Origin: Lactobacillus sp.
Lineage (GTDB): Bacteria > Bacillota > Bacilli > Lactobacillales > Lactobacillaceae
DNA length: 64,000 bases
Direction of reading: 5' to 3'
Assembly (NCBI GenBank): GCA_022641965.1
Contig: JALCDX010000007.1
Span: 1 to 64,000, forward strand
Positions 32,638 to 42,743 of the stretch are shown here, piece by piece (positions within the stretch are counted from its first letter, which is position 1; every line of letters begins with the position of its first letter). The notes under the pieces were generated by a model. It saw only the letters and a program-made list of their open reading frames with translations. It ran no database searches and was not told the DNA's origin. A program made the position numbers and the translations under genes.

Positions 32638-35025
32638 ATGATTGCGCAAGTAATTGTTGATGTAGCTAGCCAGCAGACTGACCGTATTTTTGAATATCAA
32701 ATCCCAGCCGAATTAAGCAATTTGCAGGTTGGCGCCCGAGTCATCGTGCCGTTTGGCCGACGCAAAGTTCAAGGCTTTGTAGTTGGCATCAGCCAGCAGG
32801 CTAGTTTTGCTGGCCGCTTGAAGCCGTTGCTGGTTGATGTTGACGAACTCCCGCCTCTGACGCCAGAATTGCTGCAGCTGTCGACCTATTTGGCGCAAAC
32901 TGTTTTTGCTTACCGGATTAGCATCTTGCAGGCAATGCTGCCGCAAGTTATGCGGGCCGATTACCGCAAAGAACTAAGGCCTCTAAGCCCAGAGGCTGAG
33001 AAATTGCCGCTCTTTACTCATGGCAATTTCGAAATGCCAACAGAAATTGCCCCTGATTTAGCTGCTAAAATACGCCAGCTGCTACAAACGAACCAGGCTG
33101 AAATTGAATACGTGGTGGGCAATCGAGCTAAGAAAAAGCAAACTTGGCTTTATGCTTTAACCAAAAGCCAGTCAGAGTATCAAGCTCTGCTCGGCAAAAC
33201 GCGCAGCAATGCAAAAAAACAGCGGGCTTTTTTGCGGCTAGCCCTTAAGCAAGCTAGCAGCTTTCCATTGCCGCAGGCAAAATTGGAAGCAATGCTGGCT
33301 GCTGACAGTGCTTTTTTAAAGCAGCTAGTGGAAAAAAATTGGCTCAGCCGCAAGCAAGTAGAAGTTCTTCGCCAAGCCACCCAGGCAGTAGCGCCTTCGC
33401 GGCCGCTAAAGTTGAATGCTCAGCAGGATGCTGCCTTAGCTCAAATTACGCCGGTCATTCAGGAAAAGCAGGCTAAAACCTTTCTCTTAGAGGGAGTTAC
33501 TGGTAGCGGCAAGACCGAAATCTATCTGCAAGCGATTAGCCAAACGCTAAAGCAAAAACGCACGGCGCTGATGCTAGTGCCGGAAATTTCGCTGACCCCG
33601 CAGATGGTGCGGCAGGTGAAATCTCGCTTTGGCAACTTAGTCGCGGTACTTCACAGCGGCTTGTCTAGCGGTGAAAAATACGATGAATGGCGCCGCATTC
33701 GGCGCGGTCAAGCCAAAGTGGTCGTCGGCGCACGCTCGGCGGTGTTTGCGCCGCTTGAAAATATCGGCTTGTTAGTGATTGACGAAGAGCATGAGAGCTC
33801 ATACAAGCAGGATATTATTCCGCGCTACCATGCCCGGGACGTGGCCCGCTGGCGCAGCAAGTACAATCATTGCCCGTTAATCTTAGGCAGCGCAACGCCT
33901 TCCTTAGATAGCCGGGCCCGGGCCCAAAAAGGGGTCTACCAGCTGATTAGAATTACTGAACGGGCCAATCAGCAGCCGCTGCCCACAGTTAAGCTGCTTG
34001 ATTTAAAACAAACAATTTTTGCTGGCAAGCAGGTTGATCTGACCACAAATTTGGTTGAAAAATTAAAGCAAACGATTGCTAGCGGCCACCAAGCAATTCT
34101 GCTCTTGAATCGGCGCGGCTTCTCACGGTTCATGCTTTGCCGCAATTGCGGTTTTGTGCTTAAATGCCCGCACTGCGATTTGTCCTTGACCTATCATAAA
34201 GATATTAATCGCATGCAGTGTCACTACTGTGGCTATGAAGGGCCAGTGCCTCAGCGCTGTCCGCAATGTCAAAGCCAGCAAATTCGCTTTTTGGGAACTG
34301 GTACGCAAAAAGTTCAAGAAGAACTAGCGGATTTGCTCCCGCAAGCGTCAGTTTTGCGCATGGATGTTGATACAACCCGGCGCAAAGGCAGCTATCGCCG
34401 CATCTTGACAGCTTTTGGCCAAGGGCGAGCTGATATTTTGCTGGGCACGCAAATGATTGCTAAGGGCTTGGATTTTCCCAATGTCACTTTAGTGGGCGTG
34501 ATCAACGCTGATACCTCGCTTTGGATGCCGGATTATAAGTCTTCAGAGCATACTTTTGAGCTGTTGACGCAAGTAGCTGGTCGAGCTGGCCGAGCTGAAA
34601 ATCAAGGCGAAGTTTTGATTCAAACCTACAATCCAAATCACTATGCGATCAAATTAGCTCAAACTCAAGATTATGAAGCCTTTTACCGGCAAGAAATGGC
34701 TGTGCGGCATGCTGGCAACTATCCGCCTTATTACTTTACGGTGTTGATTTCTGTAGCCGCCACTAAAGAACAAGCGGCTGCCAAGCAGGCTTTTGTCATT
34801 AAGCGCAAGCTGCTGGCAGCCTTGCACCTGCCAACGATTGTACTAGGGCCAACCCCAAGCGCAATTTCAAAATTAAAAAATGAGTATTACTATCAGATCT
34901 TGGTAAAATATAAACGAGAACCAGCCTTAAATGAACTTTTGCACCAAGTGCAGGCTGATGCACAAGTTTTAGACAAACAAGGAATTCACGTTTATATTGA
35001 TCCTTCACCGGAACGGCTTTTGTAG
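32638..35025 (+). CDS. priA: Primosomal protein N' (replication restart helicase)
   Basis: A 795-residue protein that recognises stalled forks and reloads the replisome. An N-terminal 3'-DNA-binding domain (about 1-105) is followed by a winged-helix region. The helicase core has Walker A GVTGSGKTEIYL and the DEEH box as IDEEHESSYKQD. Zinc-binding cysteines lie in CRNCGFVLKCPHC and CHYC...CPQC. TQMIAKGLDFPNVTLVG and QVAGRAGR are C-terminal helicase motifs. ATG 32638 follows GGTGAG. Confidence 0.96.
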   Translation: MIAQVIVDVASQQTDRIFEYQIPAELSNLQVGARVIVPFGRRKVQGFVVGISQQASFAGRLKPLLVDVDELPPLTPELLQLSTYLAQTVFAYRISILQAMLPQVMRADYRKELRPLSPEAEKLPLFTHGNFEMPTEIAPDLAAKIRQLLQTNQAEIEYVVGNRAKKKQTWLYALTKSQSEYQALLGKTRSNAKKQRAFLRLALKQASSFPLPQAKLEAMLAADSAFLKQLVEKNWLSRKQVEVLRQATQAVAPSRPLKLNAQQDAALAQITPVIQEKQAKTFLLEGVTGSGKTEIYLQAISQTLKQKRTALMLVPEISLTPQMVRQVKSRFGNLVAVLHSGLSSGEKYDEWRRIRRGQAKVVVGARSAVFAPLENIGLLVIDEEHESSYKQDIIPRYHARDVARWRSKYNHCPLILGSATPSLDSRARAQKGVYQLIRITERANQQPLPTVKLLDLKQTIFAGKQVDLTTNLVEKLKQTIASGHQAILLLNRRGFSRFMLCRNCGFVLKCPHCDLSLTYHKDINRMQCHYCGYEGPVPQRCPQCQSQQIRFLGTGTQKVQEELADLLPQASVLRMDVDTTRRKGSYRRILTAFGQGRADILLGTQMIAKGLDFPNVTLVGVINADTSLWMPDYKSSEHTFELLTQVAGRAGRAENQGEVLIQTYNPNHYAIKLAQTQDYEAFYRQEMAVRHAGNYPPYYFTVLISVAATKEQAAAKQAFVIKRKLLAALHLPTIVLGPTPSAISKLKNEYYYQILVKYKREPALNELLHQVQADAQVLDKQGIHVYIDPSPERLL

Positions 35026-35043
35026 TAGAAAGGAGTCAAGCTC

Positions 35044-35988
35044 ATGACTTCAGTTGTTTTTTTAGGAACTCCTCAATTCGCGGTACCAATTTTGGAAGGG
35101 CTGCATGCGCATGGCTACCAAATTTTAGGAGTGGTAACCCAGCCTGATAAAAAAGTTGGCCGCAAGCAAAAACTGCAGGCTTCACCAGTCAAGCAGGCTG
35201 CCTTAAAATTGGAGCTGCCCCTGTATCAGCCTGCAAAATTGAGCCGCAGCGAAGAGCTAGCTGAATTAATTGCCTTGCAGCCAGATTTCTTAATTACAGC
35301 TGCTTATGGCCAGTTTTTGCCAGCCAAACTGCTCAAGGCTGCTAAAATTGCTCCGGTCAATGTGCACGGGTCCCTGCTGCCTAAGTATCGCGGCGGGGCG
35401 CCAATTCAATATGCTTTATTGAATGGCGACCAAGAAACCGGCATTACCATTATGGAAATGGTCAAAGAAATGGATGCAGGGAAAATGTACGCTCAGCAAA
35501 CAGTCAAAATTGAGCCTGCTGACACTGCCGGCAGTTTGTTTGCCAAACTGTCAATCGTTGGCCGCGATTTGCTGCTAGATACTCTGCCTAAAATAGCTAG
35601 CGGTGAATTGACTGGGGTCCCACAAGACCCAGCCAAAGTCGTTTTTTCGCCAACGATTAAAAAATCAGCTGCTCAGATTAAAACCAATTTGTCAGCTGAA
35701 CAGGCAGTCAATCTGATCCGGGCTTTAAATCCCGACCCAGGGGCTTTCATGCTGATCGGCGGCAACCGCCTCAAGGTTTGGCAAGCAAAAGCTAGTGAGG
35801 AAACGACTAAACAAGCAGCTGGCACTTTGGTCAGCAACAAAAAGCGTTTTGCCATTGCCATGGCTGATCAGACAGTGCTTGAGCTAGCAGAGGTGCAAGC
35901 GCCAGGCAAGAAGCGCATGTCAGCTAAAGATTTTGCCAATGGACAGGGTTCTCATTATGAAATCGGTCAAACCATCCTTGCAGACTAA
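35044..35988 (+). CDS. fmt: Methionyl-tRNA formyltransferase
   Basis: A 314-residue enzyme formylating initiator Met-tRNA. VVFLGTPQFAVPILEGL at the N-terminus and VNVHGSLLPKYRGGAPIQ (catalytic His; a Gly replaces the more usual Ala/Ser after it) are diagnostic. GITIMEMVKEMDAG and the C-terminal domain (about 205-314) are normal. GAAAGGAG precedes the ATG. It overlaps rsmB. Confidence 0.96.
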   Translation: MTSVVFLGTPQFAVPILEGLHAHGYQILGVVTQPDKKVGRKQKLQASPVKQAALKLELPLYQPAKLSRSEELAELIALQPDFLITAAYGQFLPAKLLKAAKIAPVNVHGSLLPKYRGGAPIQYALLNGDQETGITIMEMVKEMDAGKMYAQQTVKIEPADTAGSLFAKLSIVGRDLLLDTLPKIASGELTGVPQDPAKVVFSPTIKKSAAQIKTNLSAEQAVNLIRALNPDPGAFMLIGGNRLKVWQAKASEETTKQAAGTLVSNKKRFAIAMADQTVLELAEVQAPGKKRMSAKDFANGQGSHYEIGQTILAD

Positions 35989-37285
35989 CGGGCGGGCTGT
36001 TTGCCTGGCAGCGCTGATGCGGGTATTTAAGCAAGGTGCTTATTCAAACCTTAGTCTGAATTTAGAATTGCAGCAGGCCCGGCTATCATCGGCTGAGAAA
36101 CGGCTAGCCACCAGAATTTTTTATGGGACGATTCAACGGCGGCTATTTTTGGAATATCAGCTGCAAGGCTTGGCCAAAACCAAATTGCAGGAAGCTTATT
36201 TGCAGCCGCTGCTGTTGATGTCGCTCTACCAACTGTGTTTTTTAGATAGGGTGCCAGCCTCGGCGGTCTTAGATCAAGCTAACCAATTGGCCAAGGCTTT
36301 TGGCAGGCATCATTCAGCAGGCTATAGAATCGTCAATGGCATCTTGCGAGCTTTTCAAAGACGTGGAGTAAAATTGCCGCCAGCCGAGCCGGCTGATCAA
36401 TATTGGAGCATCAAAGAAAGCTATCCGGTCTGGCTAGTGCAATATTTGCGCCAGCATTTTGGCAGCCAACAGTCCCAGCAGATTATGCAGACTTGCAACC
36501 AGCCGGCTAAAACCAGTGTCTGTGTCAGCGGCTTGGCTAATTTTGATCAAGTGGCAGCTGATTTAGCCGCAGCAGGTTTTCAGCCGCAGCGGTCGAAATT
36601 GTCTACAACCAACCTGCTGGTCAAAAAAAGCGTTTTAGGAACTGTTTGGTTTAAGCAAGGACAGCTGACTTTGCAAGATGAAGCGGCGTCTTTGCCAGTT
36701 CAGGCGTTTGACTTTAACGGGTCTGAGCAAGTACTGGATGCCTGTGCTGCTCCTGGCGGAAAAACCGTGCAACTGGCCGAGCGGCTGCCGCAAGGCCATG
36801 TTTGGGCCCTTGATTTGCACCAGAACAAATTGCAGCTGATTAAAGACAATGCCCATCGGATGCAGGTGGCCAATCGGATTAGCACGCGGGCTTTGGATGC
36901 CCGTAAAGCCGCTAGCGCCTTTAAGCCTGGTCAATTCCAAGCAATTTTGGTAGATGCGCCTTGTTCTGGTCTTGGCTTGCTGCGCCGCAAGCCTGAAATA
37001 AGGTATACTAAAAGTGAACAAGACTTGCAGCAGCTGAGCAAGATTCAGCTTGACCTGCTGCTACAAGTTGCACCGCTCTTGGCTCCGCATGGGCAGCTGG
37101 TTTATTCAACGTGTACGATTAGTACCGAAGAAGATGAACAAGTCGTCCAAGCATTTTTGCAAGCGATGCCGCAATTTGCACTTTCTCCGCTGCCTTTTGG
37201 CCCGCAGGAGCCAACTTGGAAAATTTTGCCAAGCGATTGTGGCAGCGATGGCTTTTTCATTGCCAAGTTCATTTTGAGAGGTTAA
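35957..37285 (+). CDS. rsmB: 16S rRNA m5C967 methyltransferase
   Basis: A protein of 442 residues with an N-terminal NusB-like RNA-binding domain (about 10-140) and a SAM-dependent methyltransferase domain. The SAM loop is VLDACAAPGGKTVQLAERL, the catalytic cysteines lie in DAPCSGLGLLRRKPEIR and VYSTCTISTEEDE. The start at 35957 lies within fmt, where the overlap suggests coupled translation; GGACAGGG is the candidate ribosome binding site. Confidence 0.94.
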   Translation: MKSVKPSLQTNGRAVCLAALMRVFKQGAYSNLSLNLELQQARLSSAEKRLATRIFYGTIQRRLFLEYQLQGLAKTKLQEAYLQPLLLMSLYQLCFLDRVPASAVLDQANQLAKAFGRHHSAGYRIVNGILRAFQRRGVKLPPAEPADQYWSIKESYPVWLVQYLRQHFGSQQSQQIMQTCNQPAKTSVCVSGLANFDQVAADLAAAGFQPQRSKLSTTNLLVKKSVLGTVWFKQGQLTLQDEAASLPVQAFDFNGSEQVLDACAAPGGKTVQLAERLPQGHVWALDLHQNKLQLIKDNAHRMQVANRISTRALDARKAASAFKPGQFQAILVDAPCSGLGLLRRKPEIRYTKSEQDLQQLSKIQLDLLLQVAPLLAPHGQLVYSTCTISTEEDEQVVQAFLQAMPQFALSPLPFGPQEPTWKILPSDCGSDGFFIAKFILRG

Positions 37286-37289
37286 AAAT

Positions 37290-38051
37290 TTGATTCAAAC
37301 GGCTTATTCTTCAAGCATTGGTCGAGTTCGTAAAACCAACCAAGATTTTGTCCGAGTTTTTAAAAATAAAAAAGACATCACCATGGCAATTGTCTGTGAT
37401 GGGATAGGCGGCCACCAAGGCGGTGATGTTGCTTCAACAATGGTTGTTAGTCATTTAGGGCATCATTTTGGGCAGACAGATTTCACCAATTCCCAGGCTG
37501 CCAAAAGCTGGCTGGAAGTCCAATTGAAGCTGGAAAATGCCACTTTGCTGGCCACTGGCGACCGCTTTAGCGATTTAAATGGAATGGGCACCACAATCGT
37601 GGTCTTATTGGCGTTTGACAATGAAGTTTTGGTAGCACATTTAGGCGATTCACGGGCTTATGCTTATGCTGATGGGCAATTTAAGCAGCTGACTGAAGAT
37701 CAGTCGCTAGTTAACGAATTAGTTAAAATGGGGCAGATTACCAAAGAACAAGCGCGGACGCACCCGCAGAAAAATATCATTACGGAAACTTTGGGCGTAT
37801 CCAGCTCGATTAACCCAGAATACGATACAGTCCCGGCTAAGCGTGGCAGCCTGTTTTTGCTCTGCACCGATGGCTTGACTAATTCTTTAGCTGATGAGCA
37901 AATTCAACAAATTTTGGCTACCAAGTCATATTCATTGGCCGATAAATGCCACCGTCTGATTACTGAAGCCAATCGTTTAGGCGGGGATGACAATATCACT
38001 GTTTGCTTGCTGTCATATACTGCAAAGGATGTGAAGCCAAGTGATCGCTAA
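37290..38051 (+). CDS. stp: PP2C-type Ser/Thr protein phosphatase (PrpC/Stp)
   Basis: A 253-residue metal-dependent phosphatase that reverses PrkC phosphorylation. Metal-binding motifs are VCDGIGGHQGGDVAS, VAHLGDSRAY, LLCTDGLTNSL and GGDDNITV. The start codon is TTG at 37290, after GAGG. It overlaps the kinase gene by 11 bases, the usual stp-prkC pair. Confidence 0.95.
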   Translation: MIQTAYSSSIGRVRKTNQDFVRVFKNKKDITMAIVCDGIGGHQGGDVASTMVVSHLGHHFGQTDFTNSQAAKSWLEVQLKLENATLLATGDRFSDLNGMGTTIVVLLAFDNEVLVAHLGDSRAYAYADGQFKQLTEDQSLVNELVKMGQITKEQARTHPQKNIITETLGVSSSINPEYDTVPAKRGSLFLLCTDGLTNSLADEQIQQILATKSYSLADKCHRLITEANRLGGDDNITVCLLSYTAKDVKPSDR

Positions 38052-40011
38052 AGGCTATTTGTTGGGAGATCGCTATCGCATTATTGATACGCTTGGTGAA
38101 GGCGGCATGGCCAATGTTTATTTGGCTAAAGACATCATTTTGCAAAGAAAAGTTGCCGTTAAAATGTTGCGCTTTGATCTGCAGAAAGATCCGCAAACAG
38201 TGCAGCGCTTTCAGCGGGAAGCTTTGTCAACCAGCGAATTAAGTCACCCAAATATTGTTTCAGTCTTTGATGTAGCCACTGACCACGGTGTCCCATACAT
38301 GGTCATGGAGTATGTTGATGGGCCAAATTTGAAACAATATATTCAGGATCATGGCCCTTTGCCGCTGCCACAAGTGATTTCTATTATGGATCAGATTCTG
38401 AGTGCCGTTTCACTGGCGCACCAGCACAATGTAATTCACCGCGACTTAAAACCGCAGAATATTTTAATGGATCAGCATGGGACGATTAAAATTGCTGATT
38501 TTGGCATTGCTCTGGCCTTAAGTCAAACAGATATTACGCAAACAAATACTGCACTGGGTTCAGTTCACTACATGTCTCCTGAGCAAGCGCGTGGGGGCGT
38601 AGTGACCAAGCAGTCTGATATTTATTCTTTAGGAATTATTTTGTATGAACTGCTGGCAGGCAAAGTCCCATTTGGCGGACAGACGGCTGTTTCCATTGCT
38701 TTGCAGCATATGCGCGACCAAGTGCCGTCGCTGCACAAATTGAATCCTGATATCCCTCAGAGCTTGGATAATGTGGTCCGGCAAGCAACCGCCAAAGATC
38801 CGCGCGACCGTTTTGCGTCTGTGAGCGCCATGAAGCAAGCGCTTGATCAAAGCTTGTCGCCGTCCATGGCTAACGCGCCAGTTTTTCAGCCTTTGCATGA
38901 TCCCACCAAAGAAGAAACAATTGTTCTGCCACAATTTAATGGCAAAGTGATCAGTGATGACAAAAAACCAGCCATTGCGCTAGCTGGCGAGCCAGAACAA
39001 AAATCAACTTTATGGGATAGCATTAAAAAGCATAAATGGTGGTGGCTGGGTTCATTTTTAGGGATGCTGCTCGTTTTGCTGCTGCTCGTTTTTGCTTTCG
39101 GCCGCAGCAGAGAAGTGCATGTGCCTGATGTCAGCAGCTTGTCAGCTGAAAAAGCTGAATCTTCACTGAAAACTGCTGGGCTAAAAGTTGGCAGCAAAAC
39201 CTATCGCTACTCAAGCAAGGTGGCCAAAGGCAAAGTGATTGAAACTTCGCCTGCTAGCGGAAAAGCAGTCAGCCAGCACAAAAAGATCGACCTGGTGATT
39301 GCTAAAGGCTATAAACCAATGCGCGTGCCTGATGTGACGAATGAAAGCTACCGTGAGGCTCGCAAGGAGCTGCGCAAGCGCGGCTTTAAAGTTGTCAAAG
39401 AAAAAGCTTATTCTGAAACTGTTGATAAAGGCTACGTCATTACCCAGAGTTTAACGGCCGGCACTAAAGTCAAGCGGCCAAACAAACATACAGTCCGTCT
39501 ATCTGTTTCTTTGGGACGGCGGCGTGGTCGTCCAAATATCAGCAAGGGTATTAAACTTCGTGATCTGACCGGCTATACTTTGCGCGGGGTGCAGGATTAT
39601 GCCAATGACAACGGTTTGCGTTTACAAATTACGGAGAAGAATTCTGATGACGTCGCTAAAAAAAATGTCATTTCACAAAATCCGGCCGTTGGTACTGTTG
39701 TTCACCGCGGCGACACTATTTCTGTAGTAATTTCTAAAGGCCCTGAAGGCGATCAAGACAGCAGCCAGGACAGCGTTACGAAGACAGTTTCTGTTCAATA
39801 CGATGCTGATAATGATCAGAGCGGCCAGGGGAATCACGTGCAGATTTATATTGCTGATGATAATCACAGCTTGAACAATATTTACCGTGATTTGTATATT
39901 AAATCAGATCAAAACTTTTCAATTCCGTTCTCGCTGAAACATGGCAGCGGTCATCTGCGAGTTGTCCGCGATGGTCAAACAGTAGTTGATGAAAGCGTGG
40001 ATCATGACTGA
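38041..40011 (+). CDS. prkC: PASTA-domain eukaryotic-type Ser/Thr kinase
   Basis: A 656-residue membrane kinase sensing muropeptides or lipid II. The cytoplasmic kinase domain (about 12-270) shows [13 protein letters not shown], the ATP lysine in [17 protein letters not shown] and ADFGIAL. One membrane segment lies near 335-357 ([21 protein letters not shown]). Three extracellular PASTA repeats follow (about 362-430, 431-500, 505-575), then a C-terminal beta-rich domain. The start is GTG at 38041, after AAGGATG. It pairs with stp. Confidence 0.95.
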   Translation: MIAKGYLLGDRYRIIDTLGEGGMANVYLAKDIILQRKVAVKMLRFDLQKDPQTVQRFQREALSTSELSHPNIVSVFDVATDHGVPYMVMEYVDGPNLKQYIQDHGPLPLPQVISIMDQILSAVSLAHQHNVIHRDLKPQNILMDQHGTIKIADFGIALALSQTDITQTNTALGSVHYMSPEQARGGVVTKQSDIYSLGIILYELLAGKVPFGGQTAVSIALQHMRDQVPSLHKLNPDIPQSLDNVVRQATAKDPRDRFASVSAMKQALDQSLSPSMANAPVFQPLHDPTKEETIVLPQFNGKVISDDKKPAIALAGEPEQKSTLWDSIKKHKWWWLGSFLGMLLVLLLLVFAFGRSREVHVPDVSSLSAEKAESSLKTAGLKVGSKTYRYSSKVAKGKVIETSPASGKAVSQHKKIDLVIAKGYKPMRVPDVTNESYREARKELRKRGFKVVKEKAYSETVDKGYVITQSLTAGTKVKRPNKHTVRLSVSLGRRRGRPNISKGIKLRDLTGYTLRGVQDYANDNGLRLQITEKNSDDVAKKNVISQNPAVGTVVHRGDTISVVISKGPEGDQDSSQDSVTKTVSVQYDADNDQSGQGNHVQIYIADDNHSLNNIYRDLYIKSDQNFSIPFSLKHGSGHLRVVRDGQTVVDESVDHD

Positions 40012-40900
40012 GCTTAAACAAGGCATTGTTGTCAACTTGTTGGCTGGCTATTATGATGTCCAGCTTGGCAATCAGCTGGTTCGGACGCGGGCGCGTGGTG
40101 TTTTTCGCAAACGCGGGCAGAAACCGCGAGTTGGCGATGTAGTAGATGTTCAGCTGGATGAACAGGGGACCAATTATCTAGTTGCAGTGAAGCAGCGCAG
40201 CAATTTGCTGGGCAGGCCAGCAGTGGCTAATGTGGCTGGCATTTTGCTGGTGATTTCAGCCGTTGAACCGGATTATACTCGGGCTTTTTTAGATCGCTAT
40301 TTGGTTTATTTTGCCTGGCAACATGTCCCAGTCACGCTTTATTTGTCGAAAAGCGATTTAATCACGCCAGATAAATTGGCCCAGATCAAGCAAGATTTAG
40401 ACTACTATGCTCAAATTGGCTACCACTGCTTTATTGAGCAAGCAAAATTAAAGCAGGCTTTGCCCAAAATAATCGGTGCTGGTCAAGTTTGGACACTGGC
40501 TGGTCAATCAGGAGCTGGCAAGTCAACCTTGCTGAATTTTCTTAAGACAGAAGCTCACCAAGCAACTGCTCCGATTTCCAGCAGCTTGCACCGCGGACGG
40601 CACACTACCCGACAAGTCAGTCTATTTTCTCTAGGAAAAGGTTTTTTGGCAGATACGCCAGGCTTTTCAGCCTTAGATCTTGGTAAAATTAAATTGACAG
40701 ATCTAGCTAGTTACTTTGTCGAATTTGCTGCTTGCAGCCGCGATTGCAAATTCCGCAGCTGTCAGCATTTGTCTGAGCCAGGCTGCGCTGTCAAAGCAGG
40801 ATTACAAGCTGGCAAGATTGCTGCCTGGCGTTATGACGACTATTTAGCCTTACGGCAGGAAATTGCTGACACAGGCCTGCCAGACTATTTGAAAAAATAA
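40004..40900 (+). CDS. rsgA: Ribosome small-subunit biogenesis GTPase RsgA
   Basis: A circularly permuted GTPase of 298 residues. An OB-fold lies at about 5-65. The G motifs appear as [10 protein letters not shown] (G4), [14 protein letters not shown] (G1) and [10 protein letters not shown] (G3). A zinc-binding tail has [21 protein letters not shown] 40004 ([10 protein letters not shown]) gives the expected N-terminus; in-frame ATGs upstream lie inside prkC. Confidence 0.94.
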   Translation: MTELKQGIVVNLLAGYYDVQLGNQLVRTRARGVFRKRGQKPRVGDVVDVQLDEQGTNYLVAVKQRSNLLGRPAVANVAGILLVISAVEPDYTRAFLDRYLVYFAWQHVPVTLYLSKSDLITPDKLAQIKQDLDYYAQIGYHCFIEQAKLKQALPKIIGAGQVWTLAGQSGAGKSTLLNFLKTEAHQATAPISSSLHRGRHTTRQVSLFSLGKGFLADTPGFSALDLGKIKLTDLASYFVEFAACSRDCKFRSCQHLSEPGCAVKAGLQAGKIAAWRYDDYLALRQEIADTGLPDYLKK

Positions 40901-40921
40901 AATTTTAGAAAAGAGAACATT

Positions 40922-41566
40922 ATGAAAACCATTGCTCCTTCAATTTTGAATGCCAATAACCTGCAGCTGGGCCAAGAGATTGAACAAGCTGTCCGAGCTG
41001 GCATTCACCGCTTTCATATTGACATTATGGATGGGCATTTTGTCCCTAATTTGTCGTATGGACCGCAATTAGTCAGCGACTTCAAGGCCGCTTATCCAGC
41101 GGTCACGGCGGAAATTCACCTCATGGTCGATGAATTGTCTTTAATCGAAAAATTTGCAGCTGCTGGCGCAGATTTAATTGAATTTCACTACGAAGCTGCT
41201 CCAGAGCAGGTAGACCACTGGCTTGATTATTTGCATGGGCAACACGTGCAAGCGGGATTAGTATTAAATCCTGAAACACCCGTTGCCGTAGTGCAAAAAT
41301 TCTTGCCGAAATTGGACCAGATTTTGCTGATGACTGTGCATCCTGGTTTTGGCGGACAAAGCTTTTTACCGGAATCATTAAAGCGGCTGCAAGAATTGCG
41401 TCAGCTGGTTGGACCAGATTTCCCAGTTGAAGTTGATGGCGGCATTAATGATCAGACTGGTCGCAAGGCTAGTGCCGCTGGAGCCAATGTGTTTGTGGCT
41501 GGCTCTTATATTTTTGGCGGCAAATCAATCGCTGAGCAAGTTAAACAGCTGCAGCAGGCTTTATAA
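40922..41566 (+). CDS. rpe: Ribulose-phosphate 3-epimerase
   Basis: A 214-residue TIM-barrel enzyme interconverting ribulose 5-phosphate and xylulose 5-phosphate. APSILNANNLQLGQEI, FHIDIMDGHFVPNLSYGP (metal His and Asp), LLMTVHPGFGGQSFLPE and EVDGGINDQT are all family motifs. It lies between rsgA and thiN, the standard order. The thiN start overlaps its stop. Confidence 0.96.
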   Translation: MKTIAPSILNANNLQLGQEIEQAVRAGIHRFHIDIMDGHFVPNLSYGPQLVSDFKAAYPAVTAEIHLMVDELSLIEKFAAAGADLIEFHYEAAPEQVDHWLDYLHGQHVQAGLVLNPETPVAVVQKFLPKLDQILLMTVHPGFGGQSFLPESLKRLQELRQLVGPDFPVEVDGGINDQTGRKASAAGANVFVAGSYIFGGKSIAEQVKQLQQAL

Positions 41567-42240
41567 TGCGCAGTTTTACTGAGGGCGTAGCCGTATTAGG
41601 CGGGCCAGCTGACCTGCGCCCGCTAGATTTTGGACGCAGAATCAGACAAGCAAAAGATCAAGGCAAGATGCTAATAGGAGTGGATGGCGGCAGCCTTGCT
41701 TGTTTGCAGGCAGGCACTGTCCCTGATTTGGCTATTGGCGACTTTGATTCTTTAACTGAAGCTGAGCTAGGGCAGGTTGAACAAGCTGTTAGCGAATTGC
41801 GCTACGCCCAACCTGCTAAAGATTTAACCGACTCTGAGCTGATGCTGGAAGCGGCGATGATTGACTATCAGCTAGATCGACTCTTGATTATTGGCGCGAC
41901 TGGCGGCCGGTTAGATCACTTTTTAGTTAATTTATTTATGGTCAACAAGCCTGCATTTCGGCAGTTTGCAGAAAAAATCACCCTGCTTGATCGGCAAAAT
42001 TTGGTAGAATTTTTCTTACCTGGCCAGCATAAGTTGCAGAGTAAGCCGGGCTATAAATATTTAGCATTTGCACCCCTGCAAAGCGTGCAGAATTTGGTAA
42101 TTAAAGGTGCTAAATATGAATTGCCAAGTTTTGCGGCCAATTATCCGCTGTGTTTTAGCTCAAATGAATTCGTTCCTGGGCAAGCAGTTCAGCTCAGCTT
42201 TAGCCGCGGGCTAGTTGCGGCAATTTACAGTCATGATTAA
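41566..42240 (+). CDS. thiN: Thiamine pyrophosphokinase
   Basis: A 224-residue enzyme making TPP from thiamine and ATP. IGVDGGSLACLQAGTVPDLAIGDFDSL is the conserved N-terminal site (residues about 37-63), followed by PAKDLTDSELMLEAA and IIGATGGRLDHFLVNL. The C-terminal beta domain (about 150-224) is present. It ends the gmk-thiN cluster. Confidence 0.94.
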   Translation: MRSFTEGVAVLGGPADLRPLDFGRRIRQAKDQGKMLIGVDGGSLACLQAGTVPDLAIGDFDSLTEAELGQVEQAVSELRYAQPAKDLTDSELMLEAAMIDYQLDRLLIIGATGGRLDHFLVNLFMVNKPAFRQFAEKITLLDRQNLVEFFLPGQHKLQSKPGYKYLAFAPLQSVQNLVIKGAKYELPSFAANYPLCFSSNEFVPGQAVQLSFSRGLVAAIYSHD

Positions 42241-42260
42241 TAATAAAAAATTGCATGAAA

Positions 42261-42295
42261 AAAGCGTTGAGGGAAAATCCTCAACGCTTTTTGGT
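42261..42295. terminator. Bidirectional terminator between thiN and rpmB
   Basis: AAAGCGTTGAGG (42261-42272) pairs with CCTCAACGCTTT (42279-42290), with A and T runs on both flanks. Confidence 0.9.
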
Positions 42296-42312
42296 GTTAT
42301 AACTCTGCAGAA

Positions 42313-42498
42313 TTAAACACGAGTAACCTTGCCTGACTTCAAAGCACGAGCTGAAACCCAAACACGCTTTGGCTTGCCATCAACAAGGATGCGCGCTTTT
42401 TGAAGGTTTGGCTTCCATGCACGCCGCTTGGAATTCAAAGCCTTTGAACGTTTGTTGCCGAAAACCGTTTTCCGACCAGTAATCACGTCTTTTGCCAT
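42313..42498 (-). CDS. rpmB: 50S ribosomal protein bL28
   Basis: A 61-residue protein. [20 protein letters not shown] and [24 protein letters not shown] segments are characteristic of bL28. GGAGG precedes the ATG. It lies alone on the minus strand, convergent with thiN, as in many lactobacilli. Confidence 0.96.
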   Translation of the reverse strand: MAKDVITGRKTVFGNKRSKALNSKRRAWKPNLQKARILVDGKPKRVWVSARALKSGKVTRV

Positions 42499-42622
42499 TT
42501 GCTAAACCTCCTTTGCTGAAAAATTCACCTAACTAATATATCATACCGGCGGCGAGCATGCAATTAGCTTTCGCTTTTAGGCTTTTTTATCTAGTTGTGA
42601 ATGAACAATTATAGAAAAACTG

Positions 42623-42727
42623 TGCTAAAATAAACTCTTAAATTGAAAGTATAAGTAGGGAAAGAAGTTCTCCCCTCAAATGCATTAGCTGATGACTTCT
42701 GTGATTTTTCACAGAGGTCATTTTTTT
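42623..42727 (+). promoter_or_regulatory. Extended -10 promoter and attenuator leader of the MutS-like pair
   Basis: TGCTAAAAT (42623-42631) is an extended -10 element. The leader that follows can form a terminator, 13-bp arms 42692-42704 and 42709-42721 with a TTTT loop and a T7 tail. It can alternatively pair AGAAGT (42663-42668) with ACTTCT (42695-42700), which disrupts the terminator. This is an attenuator layout. I do not recognise a known riboswitch. Confidence 0.55.
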
Positions 42728-42743
42728 GTCTGTGGAGGTAAAC

